Below, one piece after another: positions 8,123-15,044 of a stretch of DNA of 24,346 bases. The translations under genes and the position numbers were made by a program. Below the pieces are notes generated by a model. That model saw nothing but the letters and a program-made list of their open reading frames with translations, had not been told where the DNA came from and made no database searches. Each line of letters starts with the position of its first letter. The first letter of the stretch is position 1. The DNA lies in NCBI GenBank assembly GCA_023411645.1, contig JAEYON010000059.1, forward strand, positions 1 through 24,346, written 5' to 3'. This DNA is from Bacillota bacterium. Its GTDB lineage: Bacteria > Bacillota > Clostridia > Acetivibrionales > DTU013.

Positions 8123-9040
8123 TTGGACTTGATAAAAGAAGTGAAATTAAAAAGAAAAAAGGTTATAAACATATATCCTTATATATTAATATTTCCAGGT
8201 CTGTTTCTCATATGCCTGATCCTTGTCTATCCGCTGACAAGGGGTATTATGTCAAGCTTTTTTGCACAGGAATTTATGTCTCTGGGGCTTAAAAAGTTTG
8301 TCGGCTTGCAGCAATATAAGCGTTTAGCAGGAGATCCTTCCTTTTGGATGACTCTGAAAAATACAGGTATTTGGGTTGTTGCTGTAGTAATATTACAATA
8401 TTTGATCGGGCTTTCATCAGCATTGCTGCTAAATCGCGACTTTCGAGGCAGAGGATTATTCCGAAGTCTGATACTGATACCGTGGGTAATTCCTACAATT
8501 GCCGGGGCATTATCCTGGCAATGGATATATGACTTTCAATATGGAGTTTTAAATTACGTGCTAAAAACGATTAATGTAACTCAAAGAGGCTTTGATTGGA
8601 TTGGGAGCGTAGACCTTGCTCTTCCGTCTGTAATAACTGTTGCCGTTTGGAAAGCCGGCCCCTTTGTTACAATCACATTATTAGCTGCGTTGCAGGCCGT
8701 AGACAGACAACTATACGAGGTTGCTGATCTTGATGGAGCCGGCATTTTTAGAAAGTTCTGGCACATTACAATGCCCGGAATAAAGGAAGTTACTATCACT
8801 TCAATGCTTTTAAGAGTCATATGGACATTCAATCAGTTTGATATAGTAAATGTAATGACAAACGGTGGTCCTGCAAACTCATCAATGATACTTCCTGTTT
8901 ACACATACCTTACAGCGTTCAGCTTCAACGAGCTTAATTATGCAGCTGCAATTGCATGTGTAGGTTTGATTCTCATAGGCGTTGTTGGCGTTTATTATGT
9001 TGTGAGGAATTCCAGAGGCATGGGGGTGAGAACAAGATGA
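8123..9040 (+). CDS. ABC sugar transporter permease, MalF/UgpA type
   Basis: The 305-residue protein begins at TTG 8123, placed 8 bases after a strong GGGGAGGTG (8106-8114). About six membrane helices can be seen, near residues 17-40, 76-98, 108-131, 165-190, 224-242 and 273-295. The cytoplasmic EAA loop (YEVADLDGAGIFRKF, followed by MPGIK) contacts the ATPase subunit. It should form the inner-membrane channel with the next gene product; their frames overlap as ATGA, which points to coupled translation. No ATP-binding subunit gene lies in the window, so a shared MsmK/MsmX-type ATPase encoded elsewhere probably powers it, as is common in Firmicutes. Confidence 0.93.
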   Translation: MDLIKEVKLKRKKVINIYPYILIFPGLFLICLILVYPLTRGIMSSFFAQEFMSLGLKKFVGLQQYKRLAGDPSFWMTLKNTGIWVVAVVILQYLIGLSSALLLNRDFRGRGLFRSLILIPWVIPTIAGALSWQWIYDFQYGVLNYVLKTINVTQRGFDWIGSVDLALPSVITVAVWKAGPFVTITLLAALQAVDRQLYEVADLDGAGIFRKFWHITMPGIKEVTITSMLLRVIWTFNQFDIVNVMTNGGPANSSMILPVYTYLTAFSFNELNYAAAIACVGLILIGVVGVYYVVRNSRGMGVRTR

Positions 9041-9888
9041 AGACTGCAACAAAAAGAAAATTGTATGATATTTCAGGCCGTGGATTCACTTATACATCTA
9101 TCTCATTAATTACTCTCTTTTTTATATTCCCTTTTGTATGGATGATGTCCACCTCGTTTAAACCGGTGACCGAAATATTTACTCCGGTTCCTACGATTAT
9201 ACCCAAAGTATCCACTGCTGCAAATTATGTATATATATGGACAAAAACTATCTTTCCAACAACGTTGAAAAATAGTATGATTATTGCGGCATCAACTACA
9301 GGCATTACATTGATATTCTCAATTTTCTTTGCGTACGGGTTGGCTAGATTCCGCTTTAAAGGCCGTACATTAGTGCTGAATCTTTTAATCCTTACTCAAA
9401 TGTTTCCGCTATCTTTGTTAATTATTGTTATATTTACGATTTTTGTTAAGCTGAATCTGATAGATAATTATATTGCACTGATTATATCGCACTGTACATT
9501 TGCGATACCGTTTTCTACAATGATGTTGAAATCATATTTTGATGACCTGCCTATTGAACTTGAGGAAGCAGCAGCAATTGATGGTTGTACACCATATAGC
9601 ACAATTTTTAAAATTATTATGCCACTTTCCGCGCCGGCAATTGTAGCAATGGGAATATTCTCCTTTATACTTTCGTGGCAGGAATACATGATGTCATTAT
9701 CATTGATTCGATCGGAAGCAATGCGAACAGTTCCTGTGCAGTTAAGCTTTATGATAGGTTTTATGGAGGTGCAATGGGGACCGCTTATGGCGGGTGCTAC
9801 AGTATTTACTGTACCTGTCGTCATTGTATTTGTCTTTTTCCAGAAGTACATGATAAGCGGCATGACAATGGGAGCTGTAAAAGGGTAA
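9037..9888 (+). CDS. ABC sugar transporter permease, MalG/UgpE type
   Basis: ATG 9037 overlaps the preceding stop codon (ATGA), giving 283 residues, the normal length for MalG-type permeases; in-frame upstream starts would run far into the previous gene. Features include an N-terminal helix ending FPFVWMMSTSFKP, the family block IFFAYGLARFRFKG, and the EAA loop IELEEAAAIDGCTPYSTIFK followed by MPLSAP, near residues 180-205. About six membrane segments are visible. It forms a heterodimeric channel with the upstream permease and works with the lipoprotein encoded at 5074-6444. The imported molecule is unknown, but the surrounding enzymes suggest an amino sugar or a glycoside of one. Confidence 0.93.
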   Translation: MKTATKRKLYDISGRGFTYTSISLITLFFIFPFVWMMSTSFKPVTEIFTPVPTIIPKVSTAANYVYIWTKTIFPTTLKNSMIIAASTTGITLIFSIFFAYGLARFRFKGRTLVLNLLILTQMFPLSLLIIVIFTIFVKLNLIDNYIALIISHCTFAIPFSTMMLKSYFDDLPIELEEAAAIDGCTPYSTIFKIIMPLSAPAIVAMGIFSFILSWQEYMMSLSLIRSEAMRTVPVQLSFMIGFMEVQWGPLMAGATVFTVPVVIVFVFFQKYMISGMTMGAVKG

Positions 9889-9915
9889 TTGAATATTAAA
9901 AGGGAGGCTTATGAA

Positions 9916-10383
9916 ATGAGTGAAATTGAAAAAAGACTTCAGGAGCATGGCATAGTCATTCAAAGAAAGGACAGGCATGGTCAGGGAATGGTAGCTACAA
10001 AACGCTATGGAGATTTATTATTCGTATCTGGACATGGCCCTGTTGATTCTGAAGGTAAGGCTGCTTTTACTGGAAAACTCGGTATAGAGCTATCAGAGGA
10101 AGATGGGTACAAGGCTGCGAGACTTTGCGGCATCAATATGCTTGCCAGTGTGAAAGACGCTATTGGCGATTTGGATAGAGTAGCGTGTGTTGTCAAGGTA
10201 TTGGGACTGGTTGCAAGCGGACCGGATTTTTATAACCAGCCAAAGGTTATGAATGGTTTTTCTGATCTGATGGTGGAAGTGTTTGGAGAGCGTGGACAAC
10301 ATGCAAGGTCAGCGATGGGGACGTGCTGCCTTCCACAGAATATACCGGTAGAAGTCGAAGCGATTTTCCGGATAAGAGACTGA
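9916..10383 (+). CDS. RidA/YjgF-family enamine/imine deaminase, copy 1
   Basis: ATG 9916 is chosen because GGGAGG (about 9902-9907) lies 8 bases upstream; the in-frame ATT/ATG codons before it lack such a site. The 155-residue product matches the longer RidA-like group (about 150 residues) with blocks LLFVSGHGPVDS, GYKAARLCGINML, GDLDRV, VMNGFSDLMVEVFGERG and HARSAMGTCCLP. The arginine in HARS corresponds to the carboxylate-binding Arg105 of E. coli RidA, and VEVEAI keeps the glutamate seen near the active site. RidA proteins form trimers and hydrolyse reactive enamine/imine products of PLP enzymes. That fits the SelA/DgaE-like gene in the same locus. A diverged second copy follows after 29 bases. 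Confidence 0.9.
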   Translation: MSEIEKRLQEHGIVIQRKDRHGQGMVATKRYGDLLFVSGHGPVDSEGKAAFTGKLGIELSEEDGYKAARLCGINMLASVKDAIGDLDRVACVVKVLGLVASGPDFYNQPKVMNGFSDLMVEVFGERGQHARSAMGTCCLPQNIPVEVEAIFRIRD

Positions 10384-10412
10384 AAATTGAAAATATGAAA
10401 GGGGAATAACTT

Positions 10413-10865
10413 ATGTCCGTCGAAAATGAAATAGAGAAATATTCCCAAAATTCTAAGCGCAGGGGTGTTATTCTTCTTCGTCAATGGGGTGATCTGCTTT
10501 TCTTTTCAGGTCATGGACCTGAGGATGAGGTGACTGGTGAACCGTTTTGGACAGGAAGGTTAGGTGAGGAAGTCAGCCCGGAAGAAGGATATCAGGCGGC
10601 AAGGATGTGTGGTATTATTTTTCTTGGTGCCCTGCAGGATTATCTTGGGACTCTTGACCGTGTTGATTATATTGTGAAAGCATTCGGACTTGTTAGCAGC
10701 TCTCCGGACTTTTACGGACAAGAAAACGTAATGGATGGGTTTTCGGATTTGATGGTTGAAGTATTTGGAGAAAGAGGTGTTCATGCACGCTCAGTTATGG
10801 GAACATCGAATCTTCCGGTTAAAATACCAGTGGAAATAGAAATTATTGTAAAGATACGCAGCTAA
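10413..10865 (+). CDS. RidA/YjgF-family enamine/imine deaminase, copy 2
   Basis: The 150-residue protein starts at ATG 10413 after AAGGGGAA. It shares most core blocks with the preceding gene: GDLLFFSGHGPED, EEGYQAARMCGI, LDRVDYIVKAFGLVSSSPDF, FSDLMVEVFGERG and HARSVMGTSNLP. The RidA arginine and a VEIEI segment are kept. The N terminus is shorter than copy 1 and the nucleotide sequences have drifted at many third positions, so the duplication is not recent. The two could form separate homotrimers with different substrates or a mixed trimer; the sequence does not decide. A short A/T-rich hairpin (TAAAGCT at 10863-10869 with AGCTTTA at 10876-10882) overlaps the stop codon, without a T run. Confidence 0.9.
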   Translation: MSVENEIEKYSQNSKRRGVILLRQWGDLLFFSGHGPEDEVTGEPFWTGRLGEEVSPEEGYQAARMCGIIFLGALQDYLGTLDRVDYIVKAFGLVSSSPDFYGQENVMDGFSDLMVEVFGERGVHARSVMGTSNLPVKIPVEIEIIVKIRS

Positions 10866-10918
10866 AGCTCTAAGAAGCTTTATGACAATTAACAATGCAT
10901 AAGGAAAGGTTTTTTCGA

Positions 10919-11905
10919 ATGAGATATGTTTGTGCAATTGATGGTGGAGGAACAAAGACTGATTGTGTAATATGTGATGATTCCGGCAATATACTTGGAT
11001 TGAGTCGGGGAGGGTCATCCAACCATCAGCTTGTCGGAATTGATACTGTCAAGTCTACAATTGATTTTGTTGTCAAGGAAGCGCTAAGCATGGCAGAACT
11101 CACACTTGGCGATGTATCCTATGCCTTCATGGGGCTGGCAGGGGCTGATTCCGATAAAGATCATGTACTGCTGAACAGTTTCATAGGCGATATCTTCAGG
11201 GAAGTACCATATGAGATCACAAATGACTGCTGGATTGCGCTTTCGGGAGGGGCACCGGAAGGGTGGGGTGCGGTTTCCATTTGCGGCACAGGGAACAATG
11301 CCGCTATAAAGGATAAAAGGGGTAATCGTTATATCCTTCGTGCTCTCCAATATGAATATGGAAATTACGGAGGAGGCAATGAGCTCATCAGAGAGGCTTT
11401 GCATTATGCGTTCAGATGCGATGAAGGAACCGGAAAGGAGACGCAACTGAAAACTCGTATCCCGCAACTTCTTCAGGTCAAAAACATGCAGGCTATTTGT
11501 GATGACATGTATGCAAATGGAATAAATTATGATAAAATGAACGGAATAGTCAAGCTTATATTTGAACTGGCGAATAAAGGGGATGAAGTATGTCAGGATA
11601 TTTTAATTAAAATGGGTCGGACTGTCGGTGAAATGCTGGGAAGCTTCATTGAACGCGTCGGTTTGCACAAGACTCATATTCCGATAGTACTTGCAGGGAG
11701 CCTGTATAATAAGGCTGAAAGCTTGCTTTTGAGAGATTCTCTTATTCTGTCAATACGCAGAAAAGTTCCGGATTTTTCGATTATATTGTTTAAGGATCCA
11801 CCTGTTATAGGTTCAGTATACGAAGCGCTGAAAAGGATTAATTCCCCGTTGAATGCTGATGTTATCGCAAATATTAAAAGTAACATTGAAAAATACGGAA
11901 TATAA
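10919..11905 (+). CDS. BadF/BadG-type ATPase, N-acetylglucosamine kinase-like
   Basis: ATG 10919 is preferred because AGGAAAGG lies about 10 bases upstream; ATG 10895 has no such site. The 328-residue protein shows the actin-like ATPase fold: phosphate-1 loop AIDGGGTKTD (residues 6-15), GLAGADSDKD, D103 in ITND as probable catalytic base, phosphate-2 loop ICGTGNNAAI (121-130), EYGNYGGGNELIREAL, and the adenosine motif IVLAGSLYN. This family includes N-acetylglucosamine kinases and glucosamine kinases, as well as activators of dehydratases. The sugar context favours a sugar kinase. It probably phosphorylates an imported amino sugar or glycoside in the cytoplasm, preparing it for the GH4 enzyme encoded two genes downstream. 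Confidence 0.85.
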   Translation: MRYVCAIDGGGTKTDCVICDDSGNILGLSRGGSSNHQLVGIDTVKSTIDFVVKEALSMAELTLGDVSYAFMGLAGADSDKDHVLLNSFIGDIFREVPYEITNDCWIALSGGAPEGWGAVSICGTGNNAAIKDKRGNRYILRALQYEYGNYGGGNELIREALHYAFRCDEGTGKETQLKTRIPQLLQVKNMQAICDDMYANGINYDKMNGIVKLIFELANKGDEVCQDILIKMGRTVGEMLGSFIERVGLHKTHIPIVLAGSLYNKAESLLLRDSLILSIRRKVPDFSIILFKDPPVIGSVYEALKRINSPLNADVIANIKSNIEKYGI

Positions 11906-11942
11906 GGTGCGGCACATGATTTGAGAAAAAGGGAGGGGGATG

Positions 11943-12956
11943 ATGTTGCCTACGATCAAGGATGTTGCGCGCTATGCTGGGGTTTCAGACACTACTGTTT
12001 CCAAGGTTTTGAACAATAAGGGAAGCATTAGCGACGATACAAAAAAAAGAATAATGGAAGCGGTGGAAAAGCTCGACTATATTCCGAACAGTGCCGCCAG
12101 AGCGCTTGTCCGAAAAAAGACGGATATTATAGGCGTAGTTCTTGAGAAGCTGGTAGATCCTTTTTATTATGATTTGCTTCAAGGGATAGAAGAAGGTATT
12201 GCCGATGAGAAATATAAGCTGATGTATTGTAACTCCGGAGGAAGCGGCTTAAAGAGACAGGAGTATCTGAATTATCTTAGACAGGGATTTGTCGATGGAG
12301 TAATTATTTACGGCTCCTATTTTTCAGATGAAGCTATTATAAGGGAATTAGCCATGGCCAAGTTTCCGATACTTGTCATAGAAAATGAGTATAAGGATCT
12401 TGATATAGACAATTTGCTGGTTGATAATATCGACGGAGCTATGCAGGCTGTGAACTATCTGATAAACAGCGGGTATACGAAAATAGCGCATATTGTCGGT
12501 AACCCCAATATTAAAATTTCAATAGACCGTATGATCGGATATTCAAATGCAATGCGCGCCGCTAGTTTGACCATTGAAGAGGGTTATGTTGTTTACAGCA
12601 AAATGACATATAAAAGCGGCTATGAATGCATGATGGAACTACTATCGTTGGAAGCGCCGAATAGACCGACGGCAGTATTCTGTGTGGATGATGCCGTTGC
12701 CTGCGGCGCTATTGACGCTGTTTTTGACAAGGGGCTGAAAATACCGGAGGATATTGCTATTGTTGGTTTTGACGACCAAAAAATCCTCCCGCCTGACAGG
12801 AGATATAATATTCCCCTGACAACAGTTCGTCAGCCTCTGTTCGATATAGGAAAGGACAGTATAAAAACGTTGATCAAAACGATAGCTGAACCGAACAAGG
12901 AAAAAATAAGAAAGGTATATCAAACTGAGCTAATAGTAAGAGATACGACAAAATGA
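11943..12956 (+). CDS. LacI-family transcriptional regulator
   Basis: The N terminus (TIKDVARYAGVSDTTVSKVL, then ISDDTKKRIMEAVEKLDYIPN) is a textbook LacI helix-turn-helix with hinge helix. A periplasmic-binding-protein-like sensor domain follows, including IIGVVLEKLVDPFYYDLLQG, PTAVFCVDDAVACGAID and DIAIVGFDDQ near the C terminus. Three close starts exist: ATG 11940, ATG 11943 and TTG 11946. GGAGG at 11932-11936 is 3, 6 and 9 bases from them, so ATG 11943 is a compromise. Length (about 337 residues) is normal. It most likely controls this sugar locus, using the imported sugar or a phosphorylated intermediate as ligand. The dyad at 5010-5027 is a candidate target but unproven. Confidence 0.93.
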   Translation: MLPTIKDVARYAGVSDTTVSKVLNNKGSISDDTKKRIMEAVEKLDYIPNSAARALVRKKTDIIGVVLEKLVDPFYYDLLQGIEEGIADEKYKLMYCNSGGSGLKRQEYLNYLRQGFVDGVIIYGSYFSDEAIIRELAMAKFPILVIENEYKDLDIDNLLVDNIDGAMQAVNYLINSGYTKIAHIVGNPNIKISIDRMIGYSNAMRAASLTIEEGYVVYSKMTYKSGYECMMELLSLEAPNRPTAVFCVDDAVACGAIDAVFDKGLKIPEDIAIVGFDDQKILPPDRRYNIPLTTVRQPLFDIGKDSIKTLIKTIAEPNKEKIRKVYQTELIVRDTTK

Positions 12957-13013
12957 AAGGCTTTATTTCGCAGATTTAAAACTCAACGGCAGAAGCAAAT
13001 AGGAGATGATGTT

Positions 13014-14294
13014 ATGAAGATAGCCGTAATCGGAGCTGGGAGCACTTACACTCCAGAACTTATTAGCGGATTTATTGCAAGGGCTGATTCATTGAAAATA
13101 GATGAGTTTTGTTTTATGGATATTGACCAGCATAAACAGGGGATTGTTGCGGCATTTGCCCAACGTATGCTTAAAGCGGCGGGGATGAATGCAAAGGTTA
13201 AGCTTACAGGCAGCCTCCAGGAAGCGGTGGCAGGCGCCGATTTTGTAATCGGGCAAATTCGGGTAGGTCTGCTCGAAGCAAGAATCAAAGATGAGAAGAT
13301 ACCCCTGAAATATAACCTGCTTGGACAGGAGACAACAGGTATCGGAGGCATGATGAATGCTTTACGTACAATACCGGTTGTTATGAACATTGCAAGGGAA
13401 ATAGAACGACTTGCTCCAAATGCTTGGTTTATCAATTTTTCAAACCCTTCCGGCATAATTGCGGAAGCAGTGCTTCATCACAGCCGCGTGAAGACGATAG
13501 GATTGTGCAATGGGCCGATCAATATGATAAAAGATGCACGTACCAAAGTGCCTGAAGGGACAAAGCAATTTGATTATGACTTTGTGGGACTCAATCATCT
13601 TTGCTGGATTACCGCTATATACGCGGATGGACGCGAGATATTACGTGAGCTTTTTAAAGACGACATAGAATCCATTGCGCTAAAGAACATTCCGGGAAGA
13701 AAATATTCGCCTGATCTCATGGGTGCGACCGGAGGGTTACCCATCAGCTATTTGAATTATTATTATTTCAGAGAACAGCAGATAGAAAAATGCAAATCAG
13801 CCGAAAAAACTCGCGGAGAAGTTTGCATGGAAATCGAAAATGAACTTTTAAAGCTTTACAGCGACCCGTCGCTTGTGTCAAAACCTGAGATTCTTGACAA
13901 ACGCGGTGGCGCTCTATATTCAGAAGCAGCGGTTTCGGTTATTGATTCCATAGTTAACGATAAAGGGGACACACATGTTGTTAATGTGCTCAATAACGAA
14001 GCATATGAGTTTATGAACAGCGACGATGTCGTTGAGGTGAAGTGCACTGTGGGCAAGGATGGCCCTATGCCTGTCAAGCTCAGAAATTTTTCAAATGAAT
14101 ATATCATCGGCATGATGAAAGCGGTTAAAATGTATGAAAAACTGACTATAAAAGCAGCACTTAATGGCAGCTTCAACGATGCGTTGTCTGCACTGATGGT
14201 TCACCCTATCATTGGAGATTATGATAAAGCTCTGCCAGCTCTAAAAGAAATGCTTTTGGCAAACAGAGAATACTTGCCTCAGTTTACTTTCTGA
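13014..14294 (+). CDS. Glycoside hydrolase family 4, 6-phospho-beta-glucosidase-like
   Basis: The 426-residue protein has the NAD-binding start KIAVIGAGSTYTPEL (residues 2-16) of GH4, an unusual family that cleaves glycosides by transient oxidation at C3 and needs NAD+, Mn2+ and reducing conditions. Metal ligands appear as C165 in LCNGPI and H195 in VGLNHL. NFSNPSG and GQETTGIGG are also conserved. IRVGLLEAR and DEKIPLKY match the 6-phospho-beta-glucosidase subgroup rather than alpha-galactosidases or alpha-glucuronidases. CNGPI in place of the usual CNxPI with a bulkier residue, and GLLEAR in place of GGLEAR, are small departures. Because import is by an ABC transporter, the phosphate would have to come from a kinase, plausibly the one at 10919-11905. 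AGGAGA precedes the ATG. Confidence 0.9.
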   Translation: MKIAVIGAGSTYTPELISGFIARADSLKIDEFCFMDIDQHKQGIVAAFAQRMLKAAGMNAKVKLTGSLQEAVAGADFVIGQIRVGLLEARIKDEKIPLKYNLLGQETTGIGGMMNALRTIPVVMNIAREIERLAPNAWFINFSNPSGIIAEAVLHHSRVKTIGLCNGPINMIKDARTKVPEGTKQFDYDFVGLNHLCWITAIYADGREILRELFKDDIESIALKNIPGRKYSPDLMGATGGLPISYLNYYYFREQQIEKCKSAEKTRGEVCMEIENELLKLYSDPSLVSKPEILDKRGGALYSEAAVSVIDSIVNDKGDTHVVNVLNNEAYEFMNSDDVVEVKCTVGKDGPMPVKLRNFSNEYIIGMMKAVKMYEKLTIKAALNGSFNDALSALMVHPIIGDYDKALPALKEMLLANREYLPQFTF

Positions 14295-14347
14295 TTCAAA
14301 AACCCACATCGTGAACATTTCAATTAGCATTATTTGTCTGCATACTT

Positions 14348-14399
14348 CCTTCTTGCTATTCCAATAATAAATAAACTGAAAATAGCAAGGAGGTTTTTT
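14348..14399 (+). terminator. Terminator-like hairpin whose right arm contains the mini-ORF Shine-Dalgarno
   Basis: CCTTCTTGCTATT (14348-14360) pairs with AATAGCAAGGAGG (14381-14393): 13 pairs including one G-U, with a 20-base loop, followed directly by TTTTTT (14394-14399). As DNA it resembles an intrinsic terminator for the upstream GH4 gene. The right arm also contains AAGGAGG, the ribosome binding site of the mini-ORF starting at 14402. Readthrough transcripts would therefore have that site paired, while a transcript starting inside or after the left arm would leave it free. The long loop makes termination efficiency uncertain. Confidence 0.6.
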
Positions 14400-14401
14400 A
14401 T

Positions 14402-14551
14402 ATGCTGGCCATATTGGACAGATACAAGATCTTTCTGATTACTTTGGCAGTTATAGCTTTGATAGTACTGCTATGGATGTTTATTAGTGCGCAGAGCGGC
14501 AACAAGACGCCTTCCAGGGGCGTCTTTGTAATTTTGCGGATGATTGGATAA
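14402..14551 (+). CDS. Small single-pass membrane protein (49 aa) at the head of the spoVA block
   Basis: ATG 14402 lies 8 bases after a perfect AAGGAGG (14387-14393). The 49-residue product has a short start (MLAILDRYK), one hydrophobic segment of about 20 residues (roughly 10-30) and a short, partly basic tail containing NKTPSRGVFVILR. It ends 21 bases before spoVAC. I do not recognise the family. The ribosome binding site and the clear membrane segment support a real gene; the tail is overlaid by a GC-rich hairpin (14504-14526), so an RNA role for this stretch is an alternative. Its position suggests expression with spoVA in the forespore, but no sporulation promoter could be identified with confidence. 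Confidence 0.55.
   Translation: MLAILDRYKIFLITLAVIALIVLLWMFISAQSGNKTPSRGVFVILRMIG
14504..14526 (+). other. 8-bp GC-rich hairpin with T-rich tail inside the mini-ORF
   Basis: AAGACGCC (14504-14511) and GGCGTCTT (14519-14526) are perfect complements with a 7-base loop, followed by TGTAATTTTG. The tail is only moderately T-rich. It could weakly terminate or attenuate transcription entering spoVAC, or be a by-product of coding for the mini-ORF tail. Confidence 0.4.
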
Positions 14552-14572
14552 GCACGGGAAGGAGATGCTTGA

Positions 14573-15025
14573 ATGCAGCAGGTAATGACAAAGGACGAGT
14601 ATAAAAAATATGTAGACAGTAAATCACCTGACTCAAAGCTGGCAAGAAACTTTTTCAGGGCATATCTGGTCGGGGGACTGATCTGTGTGGTGGGGCAGCT
14701 TTTTTCCAATGCATTTAAAGCCATGGGTCTTGATGTAGAGACAGTGGGATCACTGACTGCCGTTGTTATGGTTTTTCTCGGCGTTCTTTTTACGGCGCTC
14801 AATCTGTATGACGACCTGGGGAAATTTGCAGGCGCAGGTTCAATTGTGCCGATCACAGGATTCGCAAATTCCATAGCTTCTCCTGCGATGGAGTATAAAA
14901 GCGAAGGGTATGTGCTTGGTATCGGAGCGAGGATGTTTCTAATTGCAGGGCCTGTTTTGGTATATGGAATAGGCTCATCTATCGTGCTTGGGATCATTTA
15001 CTATATCGCAAAGCATTTGAAATAA
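14573..15025 (+). CDS. spoVAC: Stage V sporulation protein AC (dipicolinic acid channel component)
   Basis: The 150-residue membrane protein matches SpoVAC. It has an N-terminal cytoplasmic helix (KDEYKKYVDSKSPDSKLARN), the characteristic AYLVGGLICVVGQLF segment, and GKFAGAGSIVPITGFANSIA with SPAMEYKSEG, shared by SpoVAC and SpoVAEb. Several membrane helices are visible. In Bacillus subtilis SpoVAC sits in the spore inner membrane and behaves as a mechanosensitive channel needed for release of calcium-dipicolinate during germination; SpoVA proteins also load dipicolinate during sporulation. AAGGAGA lies about 8 bases before ATG 14573. It is the first of four consecutive spoVA genes. SpoVAA, SpoVAB and SpoVAF are absent here, which is usual in Clostridia. 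Confidence 0.96.
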   Translation: MQQVMTKDEYKKYVDSKSPDSKLARNFFRAYLVGGLICVVGQLFSNAFKAMGLDVETVGSLTAVVMVFLGVLFTALNLYDDLGKFAGAGSIVPITGFANSIASPAMEYKSEGYVLGIGARMFLIAGPVLVYGIGSSIVLGIIYYIAKHLK

Positions 15026-15044
15026 ATAGAAAGGGTATACAAGT

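Noticed and set aside
14311..14347. Possible sigma-G promoter (CATACTT as -10) before the spoVA region.
   Set aside because: The -10 resembles the consensus, but no acceptable -35 occurs at the right spacing, so the promoter is left unassigned.
14398..14997. A 199-codon minus-strand open frame across spoVAC.
   Set aside because: It is antisense to spoVAC, whose family match is strong; the composition is that of a shadow frame.
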